Assembly (NCBI RefSeq): GCF_001293525.1
Contig: NZ_BBYR01000066.1
Coordinates: 1-35,237 of the forward strand
Reading direction: 5' to 3'
DNA from: Pseudideonella sakaiensis
GTDB taxonomy: Bacteria > Pseudomonadota > Gammaproteobacteria > Burkholderiales > Burkholderiaceae_C
DNA length: 35,237 bases
Positions 15,988 through 26,496 of this stretch are shown here, piece after piece. Each line of letters begins with the position of its first letter. The first letter of the stretch is position 1. The position numbers and the translations under genes are program-made. The notes beneath the pieces are model-generated. The model saw nothing but the letters and a program-made list of their open reading frames with translations, did not search any database and was not told where the DNA came from.

Positions 15988-16014
15988 TGTATTGATGCGC
16001 CTCGCACGTGTCAA
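15986..16014 (-). promoter_or_regulatory. Putative sigma70-type promoter for the acyl-CoA dehydrogenase
   Basis: On the minus strand, TTGACA (16014-16009), a 17-base spacer and TACATT (15991-15986). The -35 box is a perfect consensus match. Operator site 3 begins at the -10 box. Confidence 0.6.
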
Positions 16015-16074
16015 GCGCGTCGCATGTGTCTGCATGCCGCACGTGTCGAGGCCGACCGGCAGGAGACGACACAC

Positions 16075-16329
16075 ATGGCCGCGTCCTCCGCGCGGCTCTA
16101 CTGGGAGAGCTTCGGCGGCCGGCGCGGCGCGCAGCCGGTGGTCCATGTCCCGACGGGCGTGGCGGTCTATCCGGAAGAGATCGTGCCGCCGGTGCGCCGC
16201 TGGATGGACGAGCTCTGCACCGACATCCGCCACTGGCGCGTCCAGCCCCGCGGCGGCCACTTCGCCGCCCTGGAGCAGCCCGTTCTGTTCGTCGACGACC
16301 TGCGCGACTACGCCCGGCTGCTGCGTTGA
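16075..16329 (+). pseudogene. Epoxide hydrolase remnant (C-terminal end only)
   Basis: An 84-residue frame from an ATG with a good AGGAG about 8 bases upstream. It opens with ASSARLYWESFG and continues VPTGVAVYPEEI and GGHFAALEQP, which are the last quarter of an EPHX1-type alpha/beta-hydrolase epoxide hydrolase. The catalytic His is in GGHF. The N-terminal domain, the nucleophilic Asp and the lid, roughly 300 residues, are absent. The ribosome site and start codon appear to be the original ones, so the deletion seems to run from just after the start to the middle of the gene. Intact, the enzyme would open an epoxide to a diol; this remnant cannot. Confidence 0.75.
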
Positions 16330-16354
16330 ATCGCCGGCCGAAATGCCACATAAT
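16326..16354 (+). promoter_or_regulatory. Putative promoter for the Bug receptor operon
   Basis: TTGAAT (16326-16331), a 17-base spacer and CATAAT (16349-16354). The -35 box overlaps the stop of the epoxide hydrolase remnant. Operator site 4 follows three bases after the -10 box. Confidence 0.5.
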
Positions 16355-16356
16355 TC

Positions 16357-16370
16357 ATTGGTTCAACCAA
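16357..16370. promoter_or_regulatory. Operator site 4, abutting the ribosome binding site
   Basis: ATTGGTTCAACCAA, containing a perfect 13-base palindrome (16358-16370). It runs directly into the Shine-Dalgarno AAGGAGG (16369-16375) of the gene starting at 16380, so a bound repressor would cover the transcription start and early leader. Confidence 0.75.
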
Positions 16371-16379
16371 GGAGGCAAG

Positions 16380-17375
16380 ATGTTCCAGACCACACGACAG
16401 CGCATCGGCCGCATGGGCCGAGCGGTGCTCCTGGCGACCGCCCTGGGCGGCCTCGCGGCCGCGCCGGCCGGCGCGCAGGACGCGTTCCCGTCGCGCCCGG
16501 TGAAGATCCTGATCCCCACCGCCCCGGGCGGGAACATGGACACCCTGGCCCGGATCGTCGCCGAGAAGATGACGGCCTCCTGGGGCCAGCAGGTGATCGT
16601 CGAGTCGCGCGCGGGTGCGAACACGGTGCTGGCGACGACCGCCGTGGCCAAGTCCCCGCCCGACGGCTACACCGCGCTGTTCACCCTCAGCGGCTTCGTC
16701 CAGAACCTGGTGCTGATGCCGAGCCCGCCCTACAAGGTGGCAGACTTCGCGCCCGTCTCGATGGTCGCCGTCTTCCCGATCGCGCTGGCGGCGAACGCCA
16801 ACCTGCCCGCGAACACGCTGCAGGAGGTGGTGAAGCTGGCGCACGAGAAGCCCGACACCATCAGCTTCGGCAGCTACGGCGTAGGCTCGGGCGGCCACAT
16901 CATCGGCGAGGGCCTGAACAAGGCGGCCGGCATCCGGCTCAACCACGTGCCCTACAAGGGCGAGGCGGCCGCGTTCCCCGACCTGGTGAGCGGACAGATC
17001 GGGCTGGCGTACGGCTCGACGGGCTTCTATTCGAGCCAGGTCGGCACCGGCAAGGTCAAGCTGATCGCGGTCGCCAGCCCCAAGCGGCTGAAGGCCTTCC
17101 CCAACGTGCCGACCTTCGCCGAGGGCGGCTATCCCGACGTCAACCTGGCCGGCTGGGGCGGCATGCTGCTGCCGGCGGCGACGCCGCCGGCGATCGTCGA
17201 CAAGTACACCGCCGAGCTGCGGCGCATCGTCGCGCTGCCGGAGGTGCAGGCGAGGATCCTGCAGCTGGGCTTCGAGCCCGCCGGCACCACGCGCGAGGAG
17301 TTCGCGCAGGCGATTGCCGGCGACATCCAGCGCTGGGGCGCGATCGTGCGGGCGAACAACATCAAGCTGGAGTAG
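16380..17375 (+). CDS. Bug-family periplasmic solute-binding receptor
   Basis: A 331-residue protein. The N terminus is a clear export signal (basic RQRIGRMGR, hydrophobic AVLLATALGGLAAAPAGA, cleavage near AQ-D) followed by the Bug opening FPSRPVKILIPTAPGGNMD and a mid-domain NHVPYKGEAAAFPDL, where these receptors contact the carboxylate. The ATG has a strong AAGGAGG. It is the first gene of a plus-strand unit with the nitronate-monooxygenase-like gene (3-base gap) and the phosphatase. It probably captures the acid that feeds the pathway; no TctA/TctB permease is seen nearby. Confidence 0.92.
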   Translation: MFQTTRQRIGRMGRAVLLATALGGLAAAPAGAQDAFPSRPVKILIPTAPGGNMDTLARIVAEKMTASWGQQVIVESRAGANTVLATTAVAKSPPDGYTALFTLSGFVQNLVLMPSPPYKVADFAPVSMVAVFPIALAANANLPANTLQEVVKLAHEKPDTISFGSYGVGSGGHIIGEGLNKAAGIRLNHVPYKGEAAAFPDLVSGQIGLAYGSTGFYSSQVGTGKVKLIAVASPKRLKAFPNVPTFAEGGYPDVNLAGWGGMLLPAATPPAIVDKYTAELRRIVALPEVQARILQLGFEPAGTTREEFAQAIAGDIQRWGAIVRANNIKLE

Positions 17376-19094
<1,719 letters not shown>

Positions 19095-19128
19095 AGCCGC
19101 AGGAGCCGTGCCGCGGGGGCGGACGGCC

Positions 19129-20112
19129 TCAGTCGGCGTCGCCGAAGGTGAAGACGACCCGGCCGAGCGTGGCGCGGTGACCCAGCAGGGCAGCCGCCTC
19201 GTCGAAGCGGGCCACCGGCAGCACGTGCCGGATGAGCGGTTCGATCCGTCCCGCGCCGTAGTAGCCGATGATGTCCTGCTTGACGGCCAGCGTCGTGGCC
19301 GGGTCCCGCTCGCCGGCCTGCCGAAAGTCGACGCCGACCAGCGACGCGCCCTTGACCAGCGGCAGGTTCGTCTTCAGCGCATGAATGCCGCCGGCGGCGA
19401 AGCCGACCATCAGGTGGCGCCCGCCCCAGCCGAGGGTGCGGAAGGCGGTGTCGGTGGCATCGCCGCCGACGGGATCGAGCACCACGTCGACGCCGCGCGG
19501 CCCGGTGATGCGCTTGACCTCGTCCTTCCAGTCGCTCGTCGCGTCGATGGCGGCCTCCGCGCCGGCCTCGCGCGCCGCGGTCCGCTTGGCGACGCTGGAG
19601 GCGACCGCGATGACGCGGGCACCCAGCGCCCGGCCCAGCTGAATCGCGGCATGGCCGACGCTGCCGGCGGCGCCGAGCACCAGCAGGGTGTCGCCGGCGC
19701 GCAGCTGGCCGCGCTCGCGCAAGGCGTAGAGCGCGGTGCCATAGGGCGCCATCAGCACCGCGGTCTGCACGAAGGGTGCGTCGTCGGCGACGGCGAACAC
19801 CGCGGTGGCCGGCAGGCAGATCGCCTCGGCCCAGGCGCCCTGGCGGGAGCCGCAGACCCGGTCGCCGGGCTTCAGACCGGTCGGCGTGCCGGGGCCGATC
19901 GCGTCGACGACGCCGCTGAACTCGCTGCCCGGCACGAAGGGCGGTGTCGGCCGCACCTGGTAGCCGCCGCGCGCCACCAGCAGGTCGACGAAGGAGATGC
20001 CGCAGGCTTCCACCCGCACGCGGACCTCGCCGGCGCGGGGCTCGGGCACCGGCAGGTCGTCGAGGACGATCCGGTCGTCCGGCCCGTAGCCATGGACACG
20101 CAGCGCCTTCAT
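19129..20112 (-). CDS. Zinc-free MDR: NADPH:quinone oxidoreductase-like reductase
   Basis: A 327-residue reductase: MKALRVHGYGPDDRIVLDDLPVPEP, GroES-like domain with FVDLLVARGGYQ, Rossmann motif LGAAGSVGHAAIQLGRALGA, and DVVLDPVGGD. No zinc-binding cysteines. The architecture equals the 9176-10159 protein but the sequence is clearly divergent. The ATG at 20112 overlaps the ligase stop (ATGA, 20112-20109), so the two are co-translated. Likely an NADPH-dependent enoyl-CoA or enone reductase acting on the product of the ligase route (inference). Confidence 0.88.
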   Translation of the reverse strand: MKALRVHGYGPDDRIVLDDLPVPEPRAGEVRVRVEACGISFVDLLVARGGYQVRPTPPFVPGSEFSGVVDAIGPGTPTGLKPGDRVCGSRQGAWAEAICLPATAVFAVADDAPFVQTAVLMAPYGTALYALRERGQLRAGDTLLVLGAAGSVGHAAIQLGRALGARVIAVASSVAKRTAAREAGAEAAIDATSDWKDEVKRITGPRGVDVVLDPVGGDATDTAFRTLGWGGRHLMVGFAAGGIHALKTNLPLVKGASLVGVDFRQAGERDPATTLAVKQDIIGYYGAGRIEPLIRHVLPVARFDEAAALLGHRATLGRVVFTFGDAD

Positions 20113-21836
20113 GCGGCTTCCTTGCGCGCCGAAGCGGAAGCGTCCCGCGCGCGCAGCCCGTCCTGCAGGCCGCGCCAGTCGATCTTCCCGGTGCCCGCGC
20201 GCGGCAGGCGCTCGACGAACTCCACCGCCCGCGGGCACTTGTAGGCGGCCATGCGGCCGCGGGCCCAATCGATGACCGCCGCGGCGTCGAGCCGCTCGCC
20301 GGGACGCAGCACCAGCACCGCCGTGACCTGTTCGCCCCGCCGCGGGTCGAGCGTCGCGACGACGCAGGCTTCCTGCACCGCCGGGTGGCCATGCAGCAGG
20401 GTCTCCACCTCGGACGGCCAGACCTTGTAGCCACCCGCGTTGATCATGCGCTTGAGCCGGTCCACGAGGAAGTGGTAGCCGTCGGCATCGCGGGTGACCA
20501 GGTCGCCCGTCCGCAGCCAGCGCCGGCCGTCGCGCTGGACGAAGGCCTCGCGGTTCGCGGCGTCGTTGTTCCAGTAGCCGTGCGGGCTCACCTGGTCCGC
20601 CGACACCCACAGCTCGCCGGCGCTGGGAGTCGGGCCGTCCGGGTAGGCTTCGAGGGTGTCCGGGTCGACCACCAGGGCCCGCACGCCGAAGGTCGGAATC
20701 CCCAGGCACTGCCGCTTGGTGCGGCGCGGCGGGTTGCACATCGCCATCGAGCAGGTCTCGGTCATGCCCCAGCCCTCGAGGTAGGTGATCTCCAGCTCGT
20801 CCGACAGCCGCTGGCTGACGGACTCGGCCAGCACCGAGCCGCCGCCGGTGATGACGCCGACGCTGGCCAGCGCATCCGGCGCGAGCCCGGGCAGCGCCAG
20901 CAGGTCGAGCAGCATCGGCGGCGAAGCGCCGAAGCGGTTGACGCGCCAGGTGGCGATCAGCTCGGCGGCGCGCCGGGTGTCCCAGCGCGGCAGCAGGACC
21001 ATGCTCGCGCCGAGGTACATCGTCGTGTTGACGATCTGCAGGCCCTGCATGTGGAACATCGGCGACGCGCCGAGGAAGACCAGGTCGGCGGTGTCGTTGC
21101 GCCAGAGGGCGGGCGCGACCGCCCCGGTCATCAGCGAGAGATGCGTCTGCGTGCAGCCCTTCGGGCGCGCCGTCGTGCCCGAGGTGTAGGCGATGAGGCA
21201 CAGGTCGTCCGCCCGGCGGTCGGGCAGCCGCGGCACCTCGGCAGCGTCCAGGGCGGCGGCGAGCGTCACGGCGCGGTCATCGGCGAGCGCGGGCGGCGCC
21301 GCGTGGAACCAGCCGGGCGTGTCCGCGTCCAGCGCGTCAGCGTCGCGCGCATAGCCGAAGACGACGGCGTGGTCCACGCCGCGACCCAGCAGCGGCTCGA
21401 TCCGTGTCCACAGCTCCGGCGCGACGATCGCCATGCGGGCGCCGCTGTCGGCGGCCACGTGGGCGAACTCGTCGGCGAGATACATCGGGTTGACCGGCAC
21501 GGCGATCCCGCCGGCGCGCAGGATCGCGAAGAAGGCGGTCGCGAACTGCGCCGAGCTCTGGCCGCTCAGCAGCACGCGGTCGCCGGGCGCGAGGGCGCAG
21601 CGGTGCTGCAGCCAGCCGGCGAGCCGCTGAGCATCCCGCCAGAGAGCGCCGAAGGACGTGTCCTGTCCGTAGACGCGGTAGGCGACCTTGTCGGGGTAGC
21701 GGCGGGCCGCGATCTCGAGGTTCTCCCACAGCAGGGTGCGCGGGACATGGGCTTCGGTCGGCAGCGCCTTGGGCCAGAACGGCGGCGCGGCGGCGGGTGT
21801 TCTCAAGTCGGCTCCGGCGGAAGGGGCGGGATGCAT
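20109..21836 (-). CDS. Acyl-CoA synthetase (AMP-forming, FadD-like)
   Basis: A protein of about 565-582 residues depending on start. The family sequence begins at PFWPKALP and continues with LLWENLEIAARRYPDK; the AMP-binding loop is YTSGTTARPKG, followed by GWGMTET and, near the end, the LKRMINAGGYKVWPSEVE hinge and the catalytic Lys region GTGKIDWRG. Three starts are possible: ATG 21857, ATG 21836 (used here) and TTG 21806. The promoter read on this strand would start transcription near 21833, and GGAG lies just before the TTG, so 21806 may be the real start. It activates an acid to acyl-CoA and is the first gene of a two-gene unit controlled by operator site 5. Confidence 0.87.
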   Translation of the reverse strand: MHPAPSAGADLRTPAAAPPFWPKALPTEAHVPRTLLWENLEIAARRYPDKVAYRVYGQDTSFGALWRDAQRLAGWLQHRCALAPGDRVLLSGQSSAQFATAFFAILRAGGIAVPVNPMYLADEFAHVAADSGARMAIVAPELWTRIEPLLGRGVDHAVVFGYARDADALDADTPGWFHAAPPALADDRAVTLAAALDAAEVPRLPDRRADDLCLIAYTSGTTARPKGCTQTHLSLMTGAVAPALWRNDTADLVFLGASPMFHMQGLQIVNTTMYLGASMVLLPRWDTRRAAELIATWRVNRFGASPPMLLDLLALPGLAPDALASVGVITGGGSVLAESVSQRLSDELEITYLEGWGMTETCSMAMCNPPRRTKRQCLGIPTFGVRALVVDPDTLEAYPDGPTPSAGELWVSADQVSPHGYWNNDAANREAFVQRDGRRWLRTGDLVTRDADGYHFLVDRLKRMINAGGYKVWPSEVETLLHGHPAVQEACVVATLDPRRGEQVTAVLVLRPGERLDAAAVIDWARGRMAAYKCPRAVEFVERLPRAGTGKIDWRGLQDGLRARDASASARKEAA

Positions 21837-21839
21837 CGG

Positions 21840-21868
21840 ATCGTAGTCGCATTGCATCAAAGGTTCAA
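21840..21868 (-). promoter_or_regulatory. Putative promoter for the acyl-CoA synthetase unit
   Basis: On the minus strand, TTGAAC (21868-21863), a 17-base spacer and TACGAT (21845-21840). The -35 box lies inside operator site 5. TACGAT is the same -10 sequence as in the divergent promoter at 21922-21951. Confidence 0.4.
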
Positions 21869-21872
21869 CCTT
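21860..21872. promoter_or_regulatory. Operator site 5 (AAGGTTCAACCTT)
   Basis: A perfect 13-base palindrome, core GGTTCAACC at 21862-21870. It differs from the consensus at the outer arm (AGGT/ACCT instead of TGGT/ACCA). It lies at the start region of the ligase, 100 bases from operator site 6, so two regulator dimers could bind this divergent region. Confidence 0.68.
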
Positions 21873-21921
21873 CGGGTTTCTGGGTCAAGCGACGGTCTTC
21901 AAGCGACTGTCTCGGGCCGGA

Positions 21922-21951
21922 TTGACAAGGCGCTCCGGATGCGGCTACGAT
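21922..21951 (+). promoter_or_regulatory. Sigma70-type promoter for the dienoyl-CoA reductase operon
   Basis: TTGACA (21922-21927), an 18-base spacer and TACGAT (21946-21951), followed by an unusually AT-rich leader. Transcription would start near 21958, at the edge of operator site 6. This is the clearest promoter-operator pair in the window. Confidence 0.62.
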
Positions 21952-21959
21952 GAAGTACA

Positions 21960-21973
21960 AAGGTTGAACCAAT
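21960..21973. promoter_or_regulatory. Operator site 6 (AAGGTTGAACCAAT)
   Basis: Core GGTTGAACC at 21962-21970. It covers the predicted start of transcription of the operon beginning at 21994, a placement typical for repression. Confidence 0.75.
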
Positions 21974-21993
21974 AAATATTAATGGAAAGCGAG

Positions 21994-22821
21994 ATGGACC
22001 GCCATGAGGACGCCTTCGCCCCCGGGGCTCTGCGCGGCAAGGTGGCGCTGCTGGCCGGCGCGTCGAGCGGCATCAACCTGGGCATCGCCCAGCGTTTCGC
22101 GCGCGCTGGGGCGAAGGTGGCCATCCTGAGCCGGACGGCCGAGCGCATCGAGGCGGCGGCCGCGACCATCGCCGCCGAAGGCCACCCAGTGCTGGCGCGC
22201 GCCGCCGACGTCCGCGACTTCGACGCGATCGACGCGGTGTTCCACGACACCGTCGCCGCCTTCGGCCCGGTGGACATCGTCGTCTCCGGCGCGGCGGGCA
22301 ACTTCCACGCCGGCGCGGCCCACCTGTCGCCGAACGGCTTCCGCACCGTCATCGAGATCGACCTGATCGGCACCTTCAACGTGCTGCGTGCGAGCTTCGC
22401 GCACCTGAACAAGCCGGGCGCCTCGCTGATGTCCATCACCGCGCCCGGCGGGACGCACCCCACGATGTTCCAGGTCCACGCGAATGCCGCGAAGGCGGGC
22501 ATCAACATGATGACGCGCTGTCTCGCGATGGAGTGGGGCCCTGCCGGCGTGCGCGTCAACGCCATCTCGCCCGGCCCGATCGCCGGCACCGAGGGCATGG
22601 CCCGCCTGGCGGCCACGCCGGAGCGAGAGGCGCTGATCAAGCAGCGGCTCGCGCTGCGCGACTACGGCTCGCTGGGCGACATCGCCGACACCGCGCTGTT
22701 TCTCGCCAGCGGCAACGCACGCTACATCACCGGCGCCATCATCGACTGCGACGGCGGCTCCGGCCTCGGCGACGCCTCCGCGGACGCGCTGGCCGCGCCG
22801 CCTCCGCGGCCCGCGCGCTGA
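21994..22821 (+). CDS. 2,4-dienoyl-CoA reductase-like SDR (DECR2 type)
   Basis: A 275-residue SDR with AGASSGINLGIA as cofactor motif. The segments AAGNFHAGAAHLSPNGF, IDLIGTFNV and PGPIAGTEGMARL match peroxisomal-type 2,4-dienoyl-CoA reductases. As in that group, the usual YxxxK tyrosine is absent (HANAAKAG keeps only the Lys), so this is not a lesion. The enzyme uses NADPH to reduce a 2,4-dienoyl-CoA to a 3-enoyl-CoA, which would then need an isomerase such as those encoded at 1773 or 7499. I prefer the ATG at 21994 because GGAAAG precedes it; the ATG at 21982 lacks a ribosome site. First gene of an operon with a thiolase and a FadB-like protein. Confidence 0.88.
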   Translation: MDRHEDAFAPGALRGKVALLAGASSGINLGIAQRFARAGAKVAILSRTAERIEAAAATIAAEGHPVLARAADVRDFDAIDAVFHDTVAAFGPVDIVVSGAAGNFHAGAAHLSPNGFRTVIEIDLIGTFNVLRASFAHLNKPGASLMSITAPGGTHPTMFQVHANAAKAGINMMTRCLAMEWGPAGVRVNAISPGPIAGTEGMARLAATPEREALIKQRLALRDYGSLGDIADTALFLASGNARYITGAIIDCDGGSGLGDASADALAAPPPRPAR

Positions 22822-22888
22822 CGCGCACGCTGCCGCCGCCCGCCGTCCGTCCCCCCATCCCCTCATCACCCCCTCTCGAGGAACCCCC

Positions 22889-24097
<1,209 letters not shown>

Positions 24098-24107
24098 GGA
24101 CCGCACC

Positions 24108-26267
24108 GTGACTGCAACCACCCAAGAAGCCATCCGCTACGAGAAGGACGCCGGCGGCGTCGTCACCCTGACCATCGACATGCCCGGCCAGTCGGCGAAC
24201 ACCATGAACACGGTGTTCCGCGACGCCTACCGCGACGTGGTCGAGCGGATCGCGGCCGATATCGACGGCGTGAGTGGCGTGATCGTCACGTCGGCGAAGA
24301 GGACCTTCTTCGCGGGCGGCGACCTCAACAGCCTGCTCGCCGTGGGACCGGAGGAGAAGGAGGCCCTGTTCCAGCGCTCGATGGCGATGAAGGCGGTGCT
24401 GCGCCGGCTGGAGACCCTCGGCAAGCCGGTCGTCGCCGCCATCAACGGCGCGGCGCTGGGCGGCGGCTTCGAGCTGTGCCTGGCCTGCCACGCCCGCTTC
24501 GCGCTGGACGATCCCAAGCTGATGGTCGGCCTCCCCGAGTCGGGCCTCGGCCTGCTGCCGGGCGGCGGCGGCGTGGTGCGGCTGGTGCGCCTGCTCGGGC
24601 TCGAGGCGGCGATGCCGCTGCTGATCGACGGCACGCAGCTCGCGCCGGCGCGGGCCCTCGAGCTGAAGCTGATCGACGGCCTGGCCGCCGACACGGACGC
24701 GCTGCTGCGGCTCGCCCGCGACTGGATCGCCGCGAACCCCGCGCCGACCCAGCCCTGGGACCGCAAGGGTTGGCGCCTGCCCGGGGCGACGGCGAGCGCA
24801 CCGGCCTCGCTGGTCTTCCTGCGCACGGCGCCGGTGCTGCTGATGAAGAAGACGCGCGGCCGCTATCCGGCGCCGCTGGCGATCATGTCGGCGGCGGTGG
24901 AGGGCGCGGTGGTCGACTTCGACAACGCGATGCGCATCGAGAGCCGCCATTTCGTCGGCCTCGCGACCGGCGGCGTCGCCAAGAACCTGATCACGACCTT
25001 CTTCTTCCAGATGAACGAGATCAAGGCGGGCCGCGGCCGGCCCGAGGGCGTTCCGGTCGCCGCCTTCGATCGCATCGGCATGCTGGGCGCCGGGATGATG
25101 GGCGCGGGCATCGCGCAGGTGAGCGCCGCGCGGGGCATCACGACGGTGCTGAAGGACGCCAGCGCCGAGCAGGCGGCCAAGGGCAAGGAACGCGTGCGGG
25201 CCAACCTGGACAAGCGCGTGGCGAAGGGCGCGATGAGCGAGGCCAGGCGGGACGCGCTGCTCGCGAAGATCGTCCCGACCGGCGACGCGGCCGACCTGGA
25301 CGGCAGCCAGCTGATCATCGAAGCGGTGTTCGAGAACCGCGCGCTGAAGGCCGAGGTCACCCGGGAGGCCGAGCCCCGGCTCGCGGACGGCGGCATCTTC
25401 GCGTCCAACACCTCGACCCTGCCGATCAGCGGCCTGGCCGACGCGTCGGTGCGGCCCGAGAACTTCATCGGCCTCCACTTCTTCTCGCCGGTCGACCGCA
25501 TGCCCCTGGTCGAGGTCATCAAGGGGCGCAGGACCTCGCCCGAGACGCTGGCCCGTGCGCTCGACTACGTGCAGCAGATCGGCAAGACGCCGATCGTCGT
25601 CAACGACTCGCGCGGGTTCTTCACCAGCCGCGTCTTCGGCACCTTCACCAAGGAAGGGGCGGCGATGCTGGCCGAGGGCGTGCCCGCCGCGCTGATCGAG
25701 AACGTGGCGATGGGCGTCGGCATGCCGGTCGGGCCGCTGGCGGTGATGGACGAGACCTCGATGGCGCTCACGCTGTCGGTCAAGAAGCAGACCGAGGCCG
25801 ACCTGGCCGCCGAGGGCCGGCCCTTCCCGTCGCACCCGGGCTGGGCGGTGATCGAGCGGATGGCCGGCGAGCTGAAGCGACCGGGCCGGGCCGGCGGGGG
25901 CGGCTTCTACGACTATCCGGCCGATGGTCCGAAGCGGCTGTGGGCCGGCCTGGCCGCCGAGTTCGGCCGGGAGGGCGTCGACCTGCCGCTGGAGGACCTG
26001 CAGGACCGCATCCTGTACATCCAGTCGATCGAGTCGATCCGGACGATGGAGGAGGGCGTCATCGAGCATGCGCGCGACGCCAACATCGGGTCGGTCCTCG
26101 GCATCGGCTTCCCGCGCTGGACCGGCGGCACGCTGCAGTTCGTCAACATGATCGGCGCGCGCCGCTTCGCCGAGCGGGCGGCCCAGCTCGCCGAACGCTA
26201 CGGCGCACGATTCGCGCCGCCGACGCTGCTGCTGGACAAGGCCGAGCGCAACGAGCGCTTCGCCTGA
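24108..26267 (+). CDS. FadB/FadJ-like enoyl-CoA hydratase / 3-hydroxyacyl-CoA dehydrogenase fusion
   Basis: A 719-residue multifunctional enzyme. The N-terminal crotonase domain has FAGGDLNSL (68-76), Glu122 in [11 protein letters not shown] and Glu144 in GLPESGLG, both catalytic. The NAD-binding motif [13 protein letters not shown] is at about 324-336, and the dehydrogenase catalytic His in [15 protein letters not shown] at about 457. The C-terminal domain is complete ([17 protein letters not shown]). It performs hydration and (S)-3-hydroxyacyl-CoA oxidation, the steps before the thiolase encoded just upstream. The GTG start at 24108 is preceded by GAGGA. This is the alpha subunit analogue of a FadAB-like pair. 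Confidence 0.94.
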   Translation: MTATTQEAIRYEKDAGGVVTLTIDMPGQSANTMNTVFRDAYRDVVERIAADIDGVSGVIVTSAKRTFFAGGDLNSLLAVGPEEKEALFQRSMAMKAVLRRLETLGKPVVAAINGAALGGGFELCLACHARFALDDPKLMVGLPESGLGLLPGGGGVVRLVRLLGLEAAMPLLIDGTQLAPARALELKLIDGLAADTDALLRLARDWIAANPAPTQPWDRKGWRLPGATASAPASLVFLRTAPVLLMKKTRGRYPAPLAIMSAAVEGAVVDFDNAMRIESRHFVGLATGGVAKNLITTFFFQMNEIKAGRGRPEGVPVAAFDRIGMLGAGMMGAGIAQVSAARGITTVLKDASAEQAAKGKERVRANLDKRVAKGAMSEARRDALLAKIVPTGDAADLDGSQLIIEAVFENRALKAEVTREAEPRLADGGIFASNTSTLPISGLADASVRPENFIGLHFFSPVDRMPLVEVIKGRRTSPETLARALDYVQQIGKTPIVVNDSRGFFTSRVFGTFTKEGAAMLAEGVPAALIENVAMGVGMPVGPLAVMDETSMALTLSVKKQTEADLAAEGRPFPSHPGWAVIERMAGELKRPGRAGGGGFYDYPADGPKRLWAGLAAEFGREGVDLPLEDLQDRILYIQSIESIRTMEEGVIEHARDANIGSVLGIGFPRWTGGTLQFVNMIGARRFAERAAQLAERYGARFAPPTLLLDKAERNERFA

Positions 26268-26287
26268 CCGCCGAGGAGCGCACGGCG

Positions 26288-26491
26288 TTGACGGCGAGCT
26301 CGAGCGATGCCGTGAAGGCCGCCGTCCTGCCTGCGGTCGGGACGCCGCTGGCGATCGAGGACCTGGTGCTCGACGACTGCGCCACGGACGAGGTCCGCAT
26401 CCGCGTCGCGGCCAGCGGCCTGTGCCCTTCGGACCACCACCTCGTCTCGGGCGATCTGCCGGCGGTGTCGGACAGGCCGACCGTCCTCGGC
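26288..26491 (+). pseudogene. Zinc-dependent alcohol dehydrogenase, N-terminal stub
   Basis: A TTG at 26288 with GAGGAG 8 bases upstream opens a class III-like alcohol dehydrogenase: VKAAVLPAVGTPLAIEDLVL, DEVRIRVAASGLC, SDHHLVSGDLPA and PTVLG. The family then requires the HEGAGVV segment and about 300 more residues; instead the sequence after PTVLG (26491) runs directly into the 3' end of the convergent gene that stops at 26497. The usual GLCHSD reads GLCPSD. Only the first 68 residues remain, so the enzyme is dead. As the last gene of the operon it would have oxidised an alcohol feeding the pathway. Confidence 0.75.
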
Positions 26492-26496
26492 CGGCG

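Noticed and set aside
21994-22821. The missing YxxxK tyrosine in the SDR as a disabling mutation
   Set aside because: DECR2-type dienoyl-CoA reductases also lack it (HAxxAK), so it is a family trait.
22831-22888. A C-rich, G-poor leader before the thiolase, as a Rho-utilisation or regulatory leader
   Set aside because: The stretch is short, within an operon, and a similar C-rich gap occurs before 8313; nothing separates it from base composition.
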